Source: CAYRPN01 sp964426135 (GTDB lineage Bacteria; Planctomycetota; Phycisphaerae; Phycisphaerales; Phycisphaeraceae). Taken from it: a stretch of DNA of 61,638 nt. This document shows, in pieces, positions 51,101-59,067 of the stretch; positions within the stretch are counted from its first letter, which is position 1; every line of letters begins with the position of its first letter. The notes beneath the pieces were generated by a model. That model was not told where the DNA came from. It made no database searches and saw only the letters and a program-made list of their open reading frames with translations. Location of the stretch: assembly GCA_964426135.1 (NCBI GenBank), contig CAYRPN010000021.1:1-61638 (forward strand), written 5' to 3'. The position numbers and the translations under genes are program-made.

Positions 51101-52167
51101 ATGGCTTCCGGCGGATTGGCCGGGGAGGGCGTCGGGCGCGGCGGCTGCGGAGTCGTCGAGGTCAGGCCGAAACGATCATCGTTGTAGCGCACGACCCACA
51201 GCGGATGCCACACGCCGCGATAGGACGTATCCGCGGGCAGCCCCGGCATCGAACGGTCGCGAGCCGCGGCGCCGTAGGCGATCGGCCAATCGCCCGGCAG
51301 GTTGGCGATGCCTTCGAACCTGCCGCCGCCCTTGGATGTGGTGCGCTCGAGCCAGGTGAGGATTTCAGCGCTGGCGACCGTGGAGCGCGATTTTTGCAGT
51401 TCGTCCAGCACCGCTTTGGCGGTCTTTACATCCCCGCCGCGCGCCGACGCGACAGCCGCGCGCAGGAGCACTTCATCGCGCGGCGCGACGGGAGCCATAT
51501 CGGTCTTCCCGGTGTAGTCCGGATGGCGGGTGACCATGTCCAGGAACAGCCGGCTGGCCGCGACGAACTCGTGGCGGTCCAGCATGAGGCAACCCAAGGC
51601 GTAGGCCGCATCATCGCCGAGCGACGAGAAAAAGTAGCGGCGCACGACTTCCGCCAGCGCACGCTCCTCATCCTTGCCTCGACCCTGCGCGATCAGTTCC
51701 CTGGCGTCGGCGTCGGCTTTGATCCGGTACTCCTTCATGCCCTCCGGCGAGTTCTTCGCCAGCAGCGCCAGTTGCGCCTCGATGAACGCGTGCACGGAAT
51801 CGAAGATGGGATATTCGTTGCTCTCGGTGCGCACCACGTCGCGCTTGCGCATGAACTGTTCGCTGCCGTTGAGGATTTCCTGCCAGACCGTGATGGCCAG
51901 GTCGTAGCGCTTCTGTTCGAGGTACTCCTGCGCCTTGCGCAGTTTGCGATCAACATTGTCATCCATGGGCAGGCTGGCCGAGCCGGCGACATCGCCGCCC
52001 TCGTCGGTCACCGCCGCATCATCGGCCTGAATCATCTGCCCCCTCCAGGCCATTCGGCCGAAGCCCGGCTGCGCCTCGGCGGGAAGGGTGACGCCCAGTG
52101 CCAGAAGAACGGTCAGCAAACGAACCCACGCGCCGCCCGTCAGGTCGTTGGATCGGTTCAGTTGCAT
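48148..52167 (-). CDS. Giant secreted PQQ-like propeller and HEAT repeat protein
   Basis: A 1339-residue exported protein. Signal peptide to about residue 32 (LLTVLLALGVTLPAEAQ); a helical TPR-like region (about 55-270); a PQQ/BamB-like beta-propeller (about 395-830, with blades such as VVCVEGRTGRTLFATRP, RIVAVDARSGKLLWTS, TLFALDRRTGRLLWEMNRQN); HEAT-like helices (about 860-1095, RRAAAAALGATLKLQAKPD, ALLESEAVDIRSGAGRALSA); and a second propeller of NHL type (about 1110-1335, repeats of LENGNTLIACANGNRIVEV and LPNGHTLVAETSGGRVREFD). Proteins like this are common in Planctomycetota and of unknown function, probably scaffolding in the periplasm or on the surface. Start at 52167 with GGACGG upstream. 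Confidence 0.88.
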   Translation of the reverse strand: MQLNRSNDLTGGAWVRLLTVLLALGVTLPAEAQPGFGRMAWRGQMIQADDAAVTDEGGDVAGSASLPMDDNVDRKLRKAQEYLEQKRYDLAITVWQEILNGSEQFMRKRDVVRTESNEYPIFDSVHAFIEAQLALLAKNSPEGMKEYRIKADADARELIAQGRGKDEERALAEVVRRYFFSSLGDDAAYALGCLMLDRHEFVAASRLFLDMVTRHPDYTGKTDMAPVAPRDEVLLRAAVASARGGDVKTAKAVLDELQKSRSTVASAEILTWLERTTSKGGGRFEGIANLPGDWPIAYGAAARDRSMPGLPADTSYRGVWHPLWVVRYNDDRFGLTSTTPQPPRPTPSPANPPEAIDPVTAAAVSKYKRDIYDSRRRELVRRWDSGDRMPADQMVLSAGRLYFRAYDRVVCVEGRTGRTLFATRPSPPPQIQPIGGMQTSQAEEVMLFADRTFSSMSVSDGVLYYLEEDQSAPLPQDRAIFQAHGISAMPPRLGNRIVAVDARSGKLLWTSANEPDKTGNRASIRYLAAPVVSGTLLLTPAVENNSLFLYARRADAQGALAWKTELAGVPTKGDSPWVTTGLAVAGGDAYLCHGGVVFNVDAAAGHVRWAVRYARAATGGMNPNYGQSILSTKGFDDDYLVPFGRGVVIAAHDCDTLFALDRRTGRLLWEMNRQNATHVIGVLGQSLYVANADTVWRYGLLSGAEEDRAELGEYRLSGRGFISNDGLYLPSKTAIFRRHPIKINNVLSTVGTSLTIRDSSGAPEYWDPVGNLYSDGKRLYSASVERVYALGDVTKLKPVGNGQAEDDEETARVPRPPTGDANVDLLQEMGIEPTAQGIGAFLKQLHPDEQTKKQVAALLDQLGDEDYDKRQTAESKLRRMAVPPIEALTAARDGTDDAEVKGACDRLLMATENRRTRLLYAAFSTVRIRAIKGLAAPVIKAAPFCAQPYLMDALSRALAVTASAEDAAVLRQAAGDASAPVRRAAAAALGATLKLQAKPDLDLLAKDDDEGVKLAAARAMANLGDRDCLDLLAALLESEAVDIRSGAGRALSALTGQSIPFVAYDKPENRRIAIDKWKAWIAASGKTASLKYPLVESKHLVGRTLICNYRMNKVVEVDADGKETWSVQVTNPWSAIGLPNGHRLVASYAGTVTEYNAAGENIWQQVGLPAPFALERLENGNTLIACANGNRIVEVAPDKTTVRTINMPGRPTSLQMLENGNLLVSLQHSNRVVEIDSGDKIVWQLDNILGAISAQRLPNGHTLVAETSGGRVREFDADKKEFTIIAQIDGQPIATPYHAQRLDNGNTLITDRFGVREVDAKGSVVWKRAEQWISRATRY

Positions 52168-52388
52168 CGGCCGTCCTTGCTCAATGGTGCGTCCAAGCGG
52201 GGCGACACAACAGCATCGCCCCTCCTATTGACGCACAGGATCGCGAACCATTCTAGTCTGCGGCGCGATTCTACTGGAAGAAAATCGGAACCGAGGCCGT
52301 AACCGATTTGTCAGCATCGCGCAGGTTGCCGATAAAGGTTAGAGTGCGGTCATGTTCAGGCTCATCCGGCAAATGCGTACTCGTCTTG

Positions 52389-52553
52389 TCAGAGCCGGAC
52401 TCTGTGACTCCGGTTCGCCGAGCCGGGTCGATGCCGGCGAGGCGAAACTCGGCGCGGCGGACGCACGGTCAACCGGAAACGCAGGGCGCGAATTCGATTT
52501 GAAGCGGCGTTGAGCCGCTTCAAATCGACCGGAGTCACAGACTCCGGCTCTGT
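52389..52553. repeat. Nested hairpins upstream of the ROK kinase
   Basis: Outer arms 52389-52413 (CAGAGCCGGACTCTGTGACT and on) and 52529-52553 are nearly perfect complements. Near the right arm lies a perfect 15-base stem with a five-base loop (52494-52508 and 52514-52528, TCGATTTGAAGCGGC). The 568-base spacer 52168-52735 otherwise holds only a short GGTGCGTCC fragment near 52182 and no gene that I can see. Confidence 0.85.
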
Positions 52554-52735
52554 TCACGGCTCCGAAACGCCTATTCCAACCGCTGTCAAGTACGCAAATG
52601 CCGGATGAGCCATCGTTCAGCCCTCGGCCTTGTCCGCGAATCGGGGAGGGGGAGACGAAGGCCGGGGTGTTTTTTTCCGTCAAGTGGTTAGAATCCGACC
52701 CCACTACCCAGGTTCTCAAAAAGAGGTTCTCCCTC

Positions 52736-53713
52736 ATGGCATATTACGTTGGAATCGATCTCGGCGGCACCAACATCAAAGCGGGCGTGGTTGATGACGC
52801 CGCCCGCGTGTTGAGCAAGGGGTCTGTCCCCACGCATGGTGACAAGGGGCCCGATATCGTTGCCGGCAATATGGCCGAGGCCGCCAGGCAGGTCGTGCAG
52901 CAGGCGGGCCTGAAGATGGATCAGATCGATTACGTGGGCATGGGCGCGCCGGGCCCCGTGGATTTCGACGCGGGCATCGTCCGCACCGCCCCCAACATGC
53001 GCGGCTGGACCAACATTGCCTTGCGCGACATGATCGCCAAGCACCTGGGCAGGCCCTGCGTACTGGAGAACGACGGCAACGCCGCCGCCTTCGCCGAGTT
53101 CTGGGCAGGCGCCGGCAAGGGCGACGTCGTGCAGCATTTGATCATGCTCACGCTGGGCACGGGCGTCGGCTCGGGACTGGTGGTGGGCGGCAAGATCATC
53201 CACGGCGCCAAAGGCGCCGCCGGCGAAGCGGGCCACATGATCGTGCACCCCAACGGCCGGCAGTGCGGTTGCGGCCAGCGCGGCTGCCTGGAAACCTACG
53301 CCAGCGCCAGCCGCACCGGCATCCGCGCCGCCGAGGCGATCAAGGCCGGCAAACCGTCGTCGCTCAAAGCCGCGCTGGATCAGGGCAAAGAAATCACCGC
53401 CAAGATGGTCTTCGATCACGCCAAGCAAGGCGACAAAACCGCCCAGGAAATCGTCGACGAGACCATCATGTACCTGGCGATCGGCTGCGTCTCCCTCTGC
53501 CGGCTTTTCGATCCGCAGATGATCGTCTTCGCTGGCGGCATGATCCTCTCCGGTGACCAGCTCTTCGTCCCGCTGCGTGAGCAGTTCAAGAAACAGTCGT
53601 GGAAGGTGGTCGAGGAACACGTGCAGATCGTGCCTTCAACGCTGGGCAACGACGCGGGATTCATCGGGGCCGCGGCGGTGGCTTGGGATGCGCATCGGAA
53701 TGGGAAGAAGTGA
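52736..53713 (+). CDS. ROK family glucokinase-like sugar kinase
   Basis: A 325-residue cytoplasmic sugar kinase or regulator of the ROK family, likely a glucokinase that phosphorylates glucose at position 6. ATP-binding GIDLGGTNIKAGVVD (6-20), the catalytic Asp113 in LENDGNAAAFAE, and the ROK zinc site His167 with Cys177, Cys179 and Cys184 (HPNGRQCGCGQRGCLE) are all present. No DNA-binding domain precedes it, so it is an enzyme and not a repressor. The start at 52736 is set by the MAYYVGIDLGG beginning. Convergent with manA, with which it shares hexose-phosphate metabolism. Confidence 0.93.
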   Translation: MAYYVGIDLGGTNIKAGVVDDAARVLSKGSVPTHGDKGPDIVAGNMAEAARQVVQQAGLKMDQIDYVGMGAPGPVDFDAGIVRTAPNMRGWTNIALRDMIAKHLGRPCVLENDGNAAAFAEFWAGAGKGDVVQHLIMLTLGTGVGSGLVVGGKIIHGAKGAAGEAGHMIVHPNGRQCGCGQRGCLETYASASRTGIRAAEAIKAGKPSSLKAALDQGKEITAKMVFDHAKQGDKTAQEIVDETIMYLAIGCVSLCRLFDPQMIVFAGGMILSGDQLFVPLREQFKKQSWKVVEEHVQIVPSTLGNDAGFIGAAAVAWDAHRNGKK

Positions 53714-53765
53714 ACGCGCTCAGCGGTTGAATCAATTCGCACTCTCGCGCGAAAGCCCAGGCAGA

Positions 53766-53805
53766 GCGCGAAAGCCCAGGCATGGCCATGCCTGGGCTTT
53801 CGCGC
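53766..53805. repeat. Perfect 40-base palindrome between convergent genes
   Basis: Each half of 20 bases (GCGCGAAAGCCCAGGCATGG) is the exact complement of the other with no loop. A partial copy of the half, CGCGAAAGCCCAGG, precedes it at 53748-53761. It lies between the stop codons of the ROK kinase and manA. A two-way transcription terminator is possible, but neither side has a T run. Confidence 0.9.
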
Positions 53806-53809
53806 CTTG

Positions 53810-54865
53810 CTACTCCAACTCCCGCTTCTTCGCCTGTGGAAACGTCACCTCCAGCCAGATGGTGTCTTCCGCCAGCGTCACCTTCGCGTCGTTCATGTTC
53901 GCGGGGATCAGCAGAGTCTCGCCCTTCTGGAATTCCACGACGGGCCGCGATTTGCCGCCGGCGATTTTTCCGCGGCCTTGCAGCACGGTCCACACCGCGG
54001 GCTGGTCGTAAGGGATCTCCTGCTCATAGCCTTCGGTCATGCGCACTTTTTCCAGATGGAAGTGATCGCACTTGATCAGGCTGCTCACCGTCGTGAAAAA
54101 CCCTGCGACGTGGCTGCGCTTTTCCACCTGCTTCACATCGGGCGGGCCGTAGGTGATGCATTGCAGCGCCTGCGCCAGGTGCCAGCGCCGCTGGTCTTCC
54201 GTCATGCGCGGCCGGCCCCAGTCGTAGACGCGGAAGGTCGTGTCGCTGGGCGTCTGCACCTCCGCCACCAGCAGCCCCGCGCCCAGCGCGTGCAGCGTGC
54301 CCAGCGGAATGTAGAGGCAGTCGCCCGCCTTCACCGGCACCTGGATCAGCATGCGCTTCAGCGCCGCTTCGTCCTTCGCCTCCACCGCGTTGAGCAGATC
54401 GCGCTGCGTCACGCCCTGATGCAGGCCGCGATAAACGACGGCCCCGGGCGGCGCGTCGAGGATGTACCACGCTTCGCTTTTCAGGTGCGCTTCAGGATGC
54501 CGCGCGAGGTAGGGAAGATCGGGATGCACCTGGATGGAAAGGGTTTCGCGGGCGTCGAGGTATTTCACCAGCAGAGGAAATTCGTTCTCGCGCGACAGCG
54601 ACAGTCGGCCGAGCAGTTGCTCGCCGTATTCTTCGATCACATCGTTGATCTTGCGCCCGGCGAGCGGGCCGTTGACGACGACCGAGCGTTCGGGCCTGGC
54701 GTGGCCGTTGCTGCCGGCGAGGCTCAGGTCCGCCAGTTCCCAGGATTCACCGACGCGCGTGGCATCGTCGCCGGGGAGCGCCCGGCCCAGGTCATGCAGA
54801 CGCCGACCGCCCCACGGCTTCTCGCGGAAGATCGGAGCGAATTTCAGGGGGTACAGATCGGGCAT
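53810..54865 (-). CDS. manA: Mannose-6-phosphate isomerase, class I
   Basis: A 351-residue zinc enzyme that interconverts fructose-6-phosphate and mannose-6-phosphate, leading to GDP-mannose and cell-surface sugars. Zinc ligands are Gln112 and His114 (LSIQVHPDLPYL), Glu131 (KSEAWYIL) and His192 (LGTLHALG). PIFREKPWGGRRL at the start is typical. The start at 54865 has no clear ribosome binding site; 25 further codons are open upstream but cross into repeat sequence. Confidence 0.93.
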   Translation of the reverse strand: MPDLYPLKFAPIFREKPWGGRRLHDLGRALPGDDATRVGESWELADLSLAGSNGHARPERSVVVNGPLAGRKINDVIEEYGEQLLGRLSLSRENEFPLLVKYLDARETLSIQVHPDLPYLARHPEAHLKSEAWYILDAPPGAVVYRGLHQGVTQRDLLNAVEAKDEAALKRMLIQVPVKAGDCLYIPLGTLHALGAGLLVAEVQTPSDTTFRVYDWGRPRMTEDQRRWHLAQALQCITYGPPDVKQVEKRSHVAGFFTTVSSLIKCDHFHLEKVRMTEGYEQEIPYDQPAVWTVLQGRGKIAGGKSRPVVEFQKGETLLIPANMNDAKVTLAEDTIWLEVTFPQAKKRELE

Positions 54866-54904
54866 GTTTGGAGGCTGCGGAGCGAAGAGCGGAATGCGAA
54901 GAGC

Positions 54905-55050
54905 CGTTGGCCTTGAGCCTGGAGGCATCCAATCCATCATCCGCGTTTAGCGGTGCGCCGCAGGCGCCTTCACCCGGCTCCACTGGCTAACGGCTAACGG
55001 CTAACGGCTAACGGCTAACGGCTAACGGCTCTCGGCTCTCGGCTCTCGGC
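54905..55050. repeat. GGCTAAC heptamer inverted repeat upstream of manA
   Basis: Left part 54898-54925 (GAAGAGCCGTTGGCCTTGAG) with the core-like GGAGGCATCCAA, right arm 54984-55050 with six exact GGCTAAC units in phase and then GGCTCTC units (also 7 bases). It lies between two divergent genes, so both promoters must lie in or around it. Orientation of the core is plus, matching the downstream gene. Confidence 0.85.
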
Positions 55051-55142
55051 TTCATGGCTTCTCGCCACTTTCCTATTGACCTTTCCGCCTCAATCGACAA
55101 CCATGGTTATCGGATCGCGTCTCCCTGGCGAGAGGAATACGG

Positions 55143-55634
55143 ATGGTCTTCCTACTACGTTTCATCGTCGTTTCGGCTGCCCTTCTATGCTCGGCCGCAC
55201 CGACTTTCGCACAGCCGGGCGACAAGGACTTTCAAGCCAGACTGAAAGCGGGCCAGGAAGCCGCTTATCAGAAGTACCTGCTGCGTCCGACCGAACCTGC
55301 GGTTTTCGCGGATCAGCCCGACGCCCGCCTCCGGACGGACATGATTCCTCCGCACACCTTTTACGCTCGCCGCGAGGCGACGGTTCGCAGCCAGCCCAGC
55401 ACCTCACCGCAACCGAGCATTTTTCAACCGCTGTACGATTCGCGCTACCACCGCGAGTGGCCGCGGCCGTTCACGCGCCGCGTCTACACACCCGCTCATT
55501 ACACGCACGATGGCACCCGCTATCGCTACGTGCCCAGTTCGGTGAGATATGAAACGATCTGGGGCGTCTACAGCCGCGATCGATACCACTACGAAGGATC
55601 GCACTACCGCATCGTGTCGCAGTTTGACTGGTGA
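55143..55634 (+). CDS. Small secreted protein of unknown function
   Basis: A 163-residue protein with a clear signal peptide (residues 1 to about 23, VSAALLCSAAPTFA) and a mature part rich in Arg, Tyr, His and Pro, with many aromatic pairs toward the end (YTPAHYTHDGTRYRYVPSSV, RDRYHYEGSHYRIVSQFDW). I recognise no domain. AGAGGAA lies six bases before the ATG at 55143. A second open frame overlaps most of it, but that frame lacks a signal peptide and a ribosome binding site and is taken as a shadow. Confidence 0.7.
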   Translation: MVFLLRFIVVSAALLCSAAPTFAQPGDKDFQARLKAGQEAAYQKYLLRPTEPAVFADQPDARLRTDMIPPHTFYARREATVRSQPSTSPQPSIFQPLYDSRYHREWPRPFTRRVYTPAHYTHDGTRYRYVPSSVRYETIWGVYSRDRYHYEGSHYRIVSQFDW

Positions 55635-56057
55635 GAGAGAGAGAGAGAGATCGAATCGGAGCGGGCCAACGGCGTGCCGTGACTCGACCGTACCTATGAA
55701 GCCGCGCAACAACTACTCCGCAGATTGGCAACCCACCATCGCGTAGGCTGCGTCAAGGCTCGGCGCGGACGCGCCATCCTGCATCTCCAGTTGTTCGCGG
55801 TGCGTCAAGGCTCGGCGCGGACGCGCCATCCTGGGGGCTGCCAATATTTCCGGGAGCGACATTCCGGCCCCCTCTCCCTCCCAGGGAGAGGGCTGGGGTG
55901 AGGGTCGGGACGCACTCATTTTCAAATGCTGTCAGCGCGCGACGAACGACGCAGCAAGTTGTCCGCGGTGCGTCCGCGCGGACTTGACGCACCCTACGTC
56001 GAAGCTGCGGCGATGTTCTCGCACAGCTCTCGTGGACGTGCCGCGCAGCCGCGTGTC
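55635..56057. repeat. Mixed repeat cluster without a gene
   Basis: The 423-base gap holds a GA-dinucleotide run right after the stop codon (55634-55650), two left arms of the GGTGCGTCAAGGCTCGG family in tandem (55742-55775 and 55799-55827), the CCCTCTCCCTCCCAGGGAGAG element (55869-55912) and the complementary GGTGCGTCCGCGCGGAC arm (55968-55998). The CCCTCTCCC element therefore lies inside the loop of the other family. Confidence 0.8.
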
Positions 56058-58505
56058 TCACTTGTCCTTGATCGCTTCGAGCAGCGCCATTGCCTCCGCG
56101 GCTAGCTTGGACTGCGGATAGTTCTCGACGAGTTGCTCCAGCTTGTCGCGGGCGTTCTTGAAATCGGCCGCGTCGAGGTAGCGCTTGGCAAGCGCGTGAA
56201 GCTTGTTCGCCTCCGCCTCGGCGCTGAGGGTTTCGATCTGCTTGCGCTTGTCCGCATCGGTCCAGATTTTTTCCGCCTCTTCCCCAGCTTCCTTTCCGGA
56301 AGGGGTGGCTTCATACTTCTCCGCCAGTTCGCGCAGCTCGCGATAACCGGCGACCAGATCTTTCGCCACGAGCTTGCGGGCGTTTTCCAGTCGAGCGCGG
56401 GCGATGCGCTCCTGATCGCCGCCGGGGATCGGACCGGTGGGCGTGGTGGCAGGCGGATTGCTTAGGTTGGGTTGCTTCGTACCTGCAGCCACTCTGGTGC
56501 CCACCAGCGATTCGAGCATCTTGTCCGCCTCGTCACCCGCCAGCGCGCCATACTCCTTCACCAGCCGCTCCAGAGTGAGCTTGGCGCCCGCCTTGTCACC
56601 GGCGGCGAGTGATTTTCTCGCACCCGCCAGGTGTTCGTCGCGCGTCTTCCGCAGCCCTTCGATTTTGGCATCCGCCTCGGCGCGGCGTTTCTCGTCGGTC
56701 GTGCGCAGCGATGCTTTCCCATAGCTGAGCCACGCTTCGTCGAAATGGCGAGAGCGCTCCGCGCGGGCCGCGTTGCTCATCATCAGACGATCCGAGCCAT
56801 TCAACGGTTTGTCAATCGCCTCAAACGCCCGGCCCATCGAAGCATCGCCCGGCGGGCCGTTGCCGATGTCTTTCACATCGATGAACTCCGCAAATCCGAA
56901 TCGATCGCCACCGAAGCCCTGCTTCAGAACGATGTTGACCTGCGCGCTCAGCGGCGAGCTGGCGCCGCAGATGAACACATATCGCCCGCGCTGCTTCGCT
57001 TCGCGCAGTGCGGCGGCGCCGGGCTGGCTGATGCCTCCGAGATACTTGATGTTGCCTTCGACGATGTCGCGGAAGTACACGGCGCCCTGGGCAAAAACGC
57101 CGCCGTTGAAGACCTGCGGAAAATGCAGCGCCGCCTCGGTGGCCGAGGTCGTGCCGTCGGCGAAGCCGAAGGTGTAGATGCGATCATCATCGAGTGTGTA
57201 CCGCGTCCGCAGGTTTTCAACCGCATCCAGCGCCAGGCCGATGCGCTTGTGTTTGGGCACGTTGGGCAACACGCCGGCCGCGCCGACCCAGATCAGGTTC
57301 CTCTTGTCCACAGCGCTTTTCCAGATCGGCAGCAACTGACCATCCTCATTCGGCACACTGCTGCTGAGCGAAACGATCAGTCCGAAGGGCAGACCGTGCT
57401 CATAGTGCCGCGGCACATAGACGTGGAACTTCTCCTTGGTGACATCGTAGTCGTCCGGCTTTCCGGTCAGGCTCATGGCGCGGGTCAGCGCCCGCATTTC
57501 GCTTTCCTTGGCGCGGCGATCAAAGGTCGCCACGAACGAGCCGCGCTGGATCACCGCGGCAGGCGGCGCGGGCGGAATCACCGGCTGCATGTTGGGGTTC
57601 TTCGGATCCCGCGGCGGATTCGGATTGGCCACGGCCGGGCCATTGCTCCCCGTCACCTTCGAGCGCAGATCCTCCAGTTTCGCCAGCGATTGATCGAACC
57701 AATCCGCCGGCGGCACGATGTTGCCCGCGCCGGGAATCTCGATGAGATCGATGGAGGTGAAGCCATCGTCCTTGTACCCCGCAAAGACCGCCTTATCGCG
57801 CGGGCCCAGGTCGGTGGAAGCCGCGCCGGTCACGAACACGTAGCTGCGCTGCGTCTTAGCGGTTTGCAGAAGCTTGGCGTCGGGCGCGGCCATTTCGGGA
57901 TTCACCACCATGCCGTCGTCGCCGGGGCCTTTCGTCTGCTTGTAAAACCGCGTGCCGAACATGTAGAGCCCGCCGCCGGTGAACACCTCCGGATAAGACA
58001 CCGCCGCGATACTGGTGGCCAACGCCCCGGCGATGCCGCTGGCATAGATGCGCGAAGGGTCCACCTTGTATCGCTTCGGCATGTTCTCCGCCGCGTCCAG
58101 CGCCATCCCAATTCCCTTGAGCGCGCCGGCGTTGGGCGATGCCTTGTTGGCGCTGATCCAGATGAGCTTGTGCTTGTCGAGGACGCCCTGCCAACCGGGG
58201 AAGGGATCGCCCACATCACCCTGGTGCAGGAAAATGAGCAGGCCGAAACCGGCGTCGGGCTTGTAATCCTTGGGAACGTAGATCGAGAAGGATTCATCCT
58301 TCAGGTCGTAGTCCTTCAGGTTCTGCGGATTGATGCGAAGACGTGCGGTGAGTTTGTCGAGCGGGCTGTGAGGGGAGCGGTCGGTGAAAGTCTCGGTGTA
58401 CTGCCCGGTCTTCGGCGGGTCGTCGGCGCGAAGCGAACCCGCGGGTGCCACGAAAACCACGATCGCCAACCAGACAGCCCGAGCGGCGAAACGAGGAAGC
58501 GTCAT
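56058..58505 (-). CDS. Exported protein with two esterase-like domains lacking the nucleophile
   Basis: An 815-residue protein. A signal peptide (to about residue 27, APAGSLRA) is followed by two related domains that resemble poly-hydroxybutyrate depolymerase-type alpha/beta hydrolases: domain 1 about 35-285, domain 2 about 322-560. Both keep the strand before the nucleophile (SRIYASGIAGAL and DRIYTFGFADGT), but where GxSxG is expected they have Ala159 and Ala449 in place of serine, so neither should be catalytic. A helical, tetratricopeptide-like tail follows (about 570-815, YPQSKLAAEAMALLEAI). A binding or scaffolding role is more likely than catalysis. AAGGAG precedes the start at 58505. 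Confidence 0.82.
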   Translation of the reverse strand: MTLPRFAARAVWLAIVVFVAPAGSLRADDPPKTGQYTETFTDRSPHSPLDKLTARLRINPQNLKDYDLKDESFSIYVPKDYKPDAGFGLLIFLHQGDVGDPFPGWQGVLDKHKLIWISANKASPNAGALKGIGMALDAAENMPKRYKVDPSRIYASGIAGALATSIAAVSYPEVFTGGGLYMFGTRFYKQTKGPGDDGMVVNPEMAAPDAKLLQTAKTQRSYVFVTGAASTDLGPRDKAVFAGYKDDGFTSIDLIEIPGAGNIVPPADWFDQSLAKLEDLRSKVTGSNGPAVANPNPPRDPKNPNMQPVIPPAPPAAVIQRGSFVATFDRRAKESEMRALTRAMSLTGKPDDYDVTKEKFHVYVPRHYEHGLPFGLIVSLSSSVPNEDGQLLPIWKSAVDKRNLIWVGAAGVLPNVPKHKRIGLALDAVENLRTRYTLDDDRIYTFGFADGTTSATEAALHFPQVFNGGVFAQGAVYFRDIVEGNIKYLGGISQPGAAALREAKQRGRYVFICGASSPLSAQVNIVLKQGFGGDRFGFAEFIDVKDIGNGPPGDASMGRAFEAIDKPLNGSDRLMMSNAARAERSRHFDEAWLSYGKASLRTTDEKRRAEADAKIEGLRKTRDEHLAGARKSLAAGDKAGAKLTLERLVKEYGALAGDEADKMLESLVGTRVAAGTKQPNLSNPPATTPTGPIPGGDQERIARARLENARKLVAKDLVAGYRELRELAEKYEATPSGKEAGEEAEKIWTDADKRKQIETLSAEAEANKLHALAKRYLDAADFKNARDKLEQLVENYPQSKLAAEAMALLEAIKDK

Positions 58506-58602
58506 GGAAAACTCCTTTGATCGCGACGGCCCCAAGCGCTCCCGCACAGTCTAACGTATCGGACGGCGATAAAGGAGAGGGACAATGTCGACAAGCGAAC
58601 GG

Positions 58603-58999
58603 GGGTGTGCGCCATTTTCCGGGGACGGCGGATCGACCCCCTCGCCCCCGGCTCTGCGGGGGAGAGGGCTGGGGTGAGGGGGTTTGCGAAGCCCAGCGAC
58701 AAACGGACGTCCAAACCTGAGTTTCGGATAGGCCGCTACTTTGCGCCGTTAGCCCCCGGCTCCGCCGGGGGAGGAGCGCGGTAGAGATCAATCGCGCAAG
58801 ATTCGCACGGCAGAATCCGCGCTTCGACGATCATCGACCGCAAATTGCCCGCCACCATCGCCCCACCCCCGGCGGAGCCGGGGGCTAATGGCTTATCCGA
58901 AACTCAGGTTCCAAGGTTCACCGTCCCCCTCACCCTGCCCCTCTCCCCCAGCAGACTGGGGGAGAGGGAACCGAGCCCCCGGAAAATTGGGCACACCCG
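58603..58999. repeat. Three inverted repeats nested in one another
   Basis: Outer arms 58603-58680 (GTGTGCGCCATTTTCCGGGG, then CCCGGCTCTGCGGGGGAGAG) and 58924-58999. Middle arms 58716-58735 (ACCTGAGTTTCGGATAGGC) and 58891-58909. Inner arms 58742-58770 (GCGCCGTTAGCCCCCGGCTC) and 58863-58892. The centre is about 90 bases of single-copy DNA. This fills the 562-base gap 58506-59067. Another copy of the outer arm lies at the window end, 61585-61638. Confidence 0.85.
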
Positions 59000-59067
59000 C
59001 GAACAGAAGGAGTTCGCCGGCATCGTTCGCAGTCAACTCGCGGAGGATTTGCCAACCTGGAGAAAGG

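Noticed and set aside
53747..53805. Standard rho-independent terminator between the ROK kinase and manA
   Set aside because: The stem is strong, but neither side is followed by a T run.
55076..55552. 158-codon frame overlapping the small secreted protein
   Set aside because: It has no signal peptide, no ribosome binding site and a composition typical of a shifted frame; the frame at 55143-55634 is preferred.
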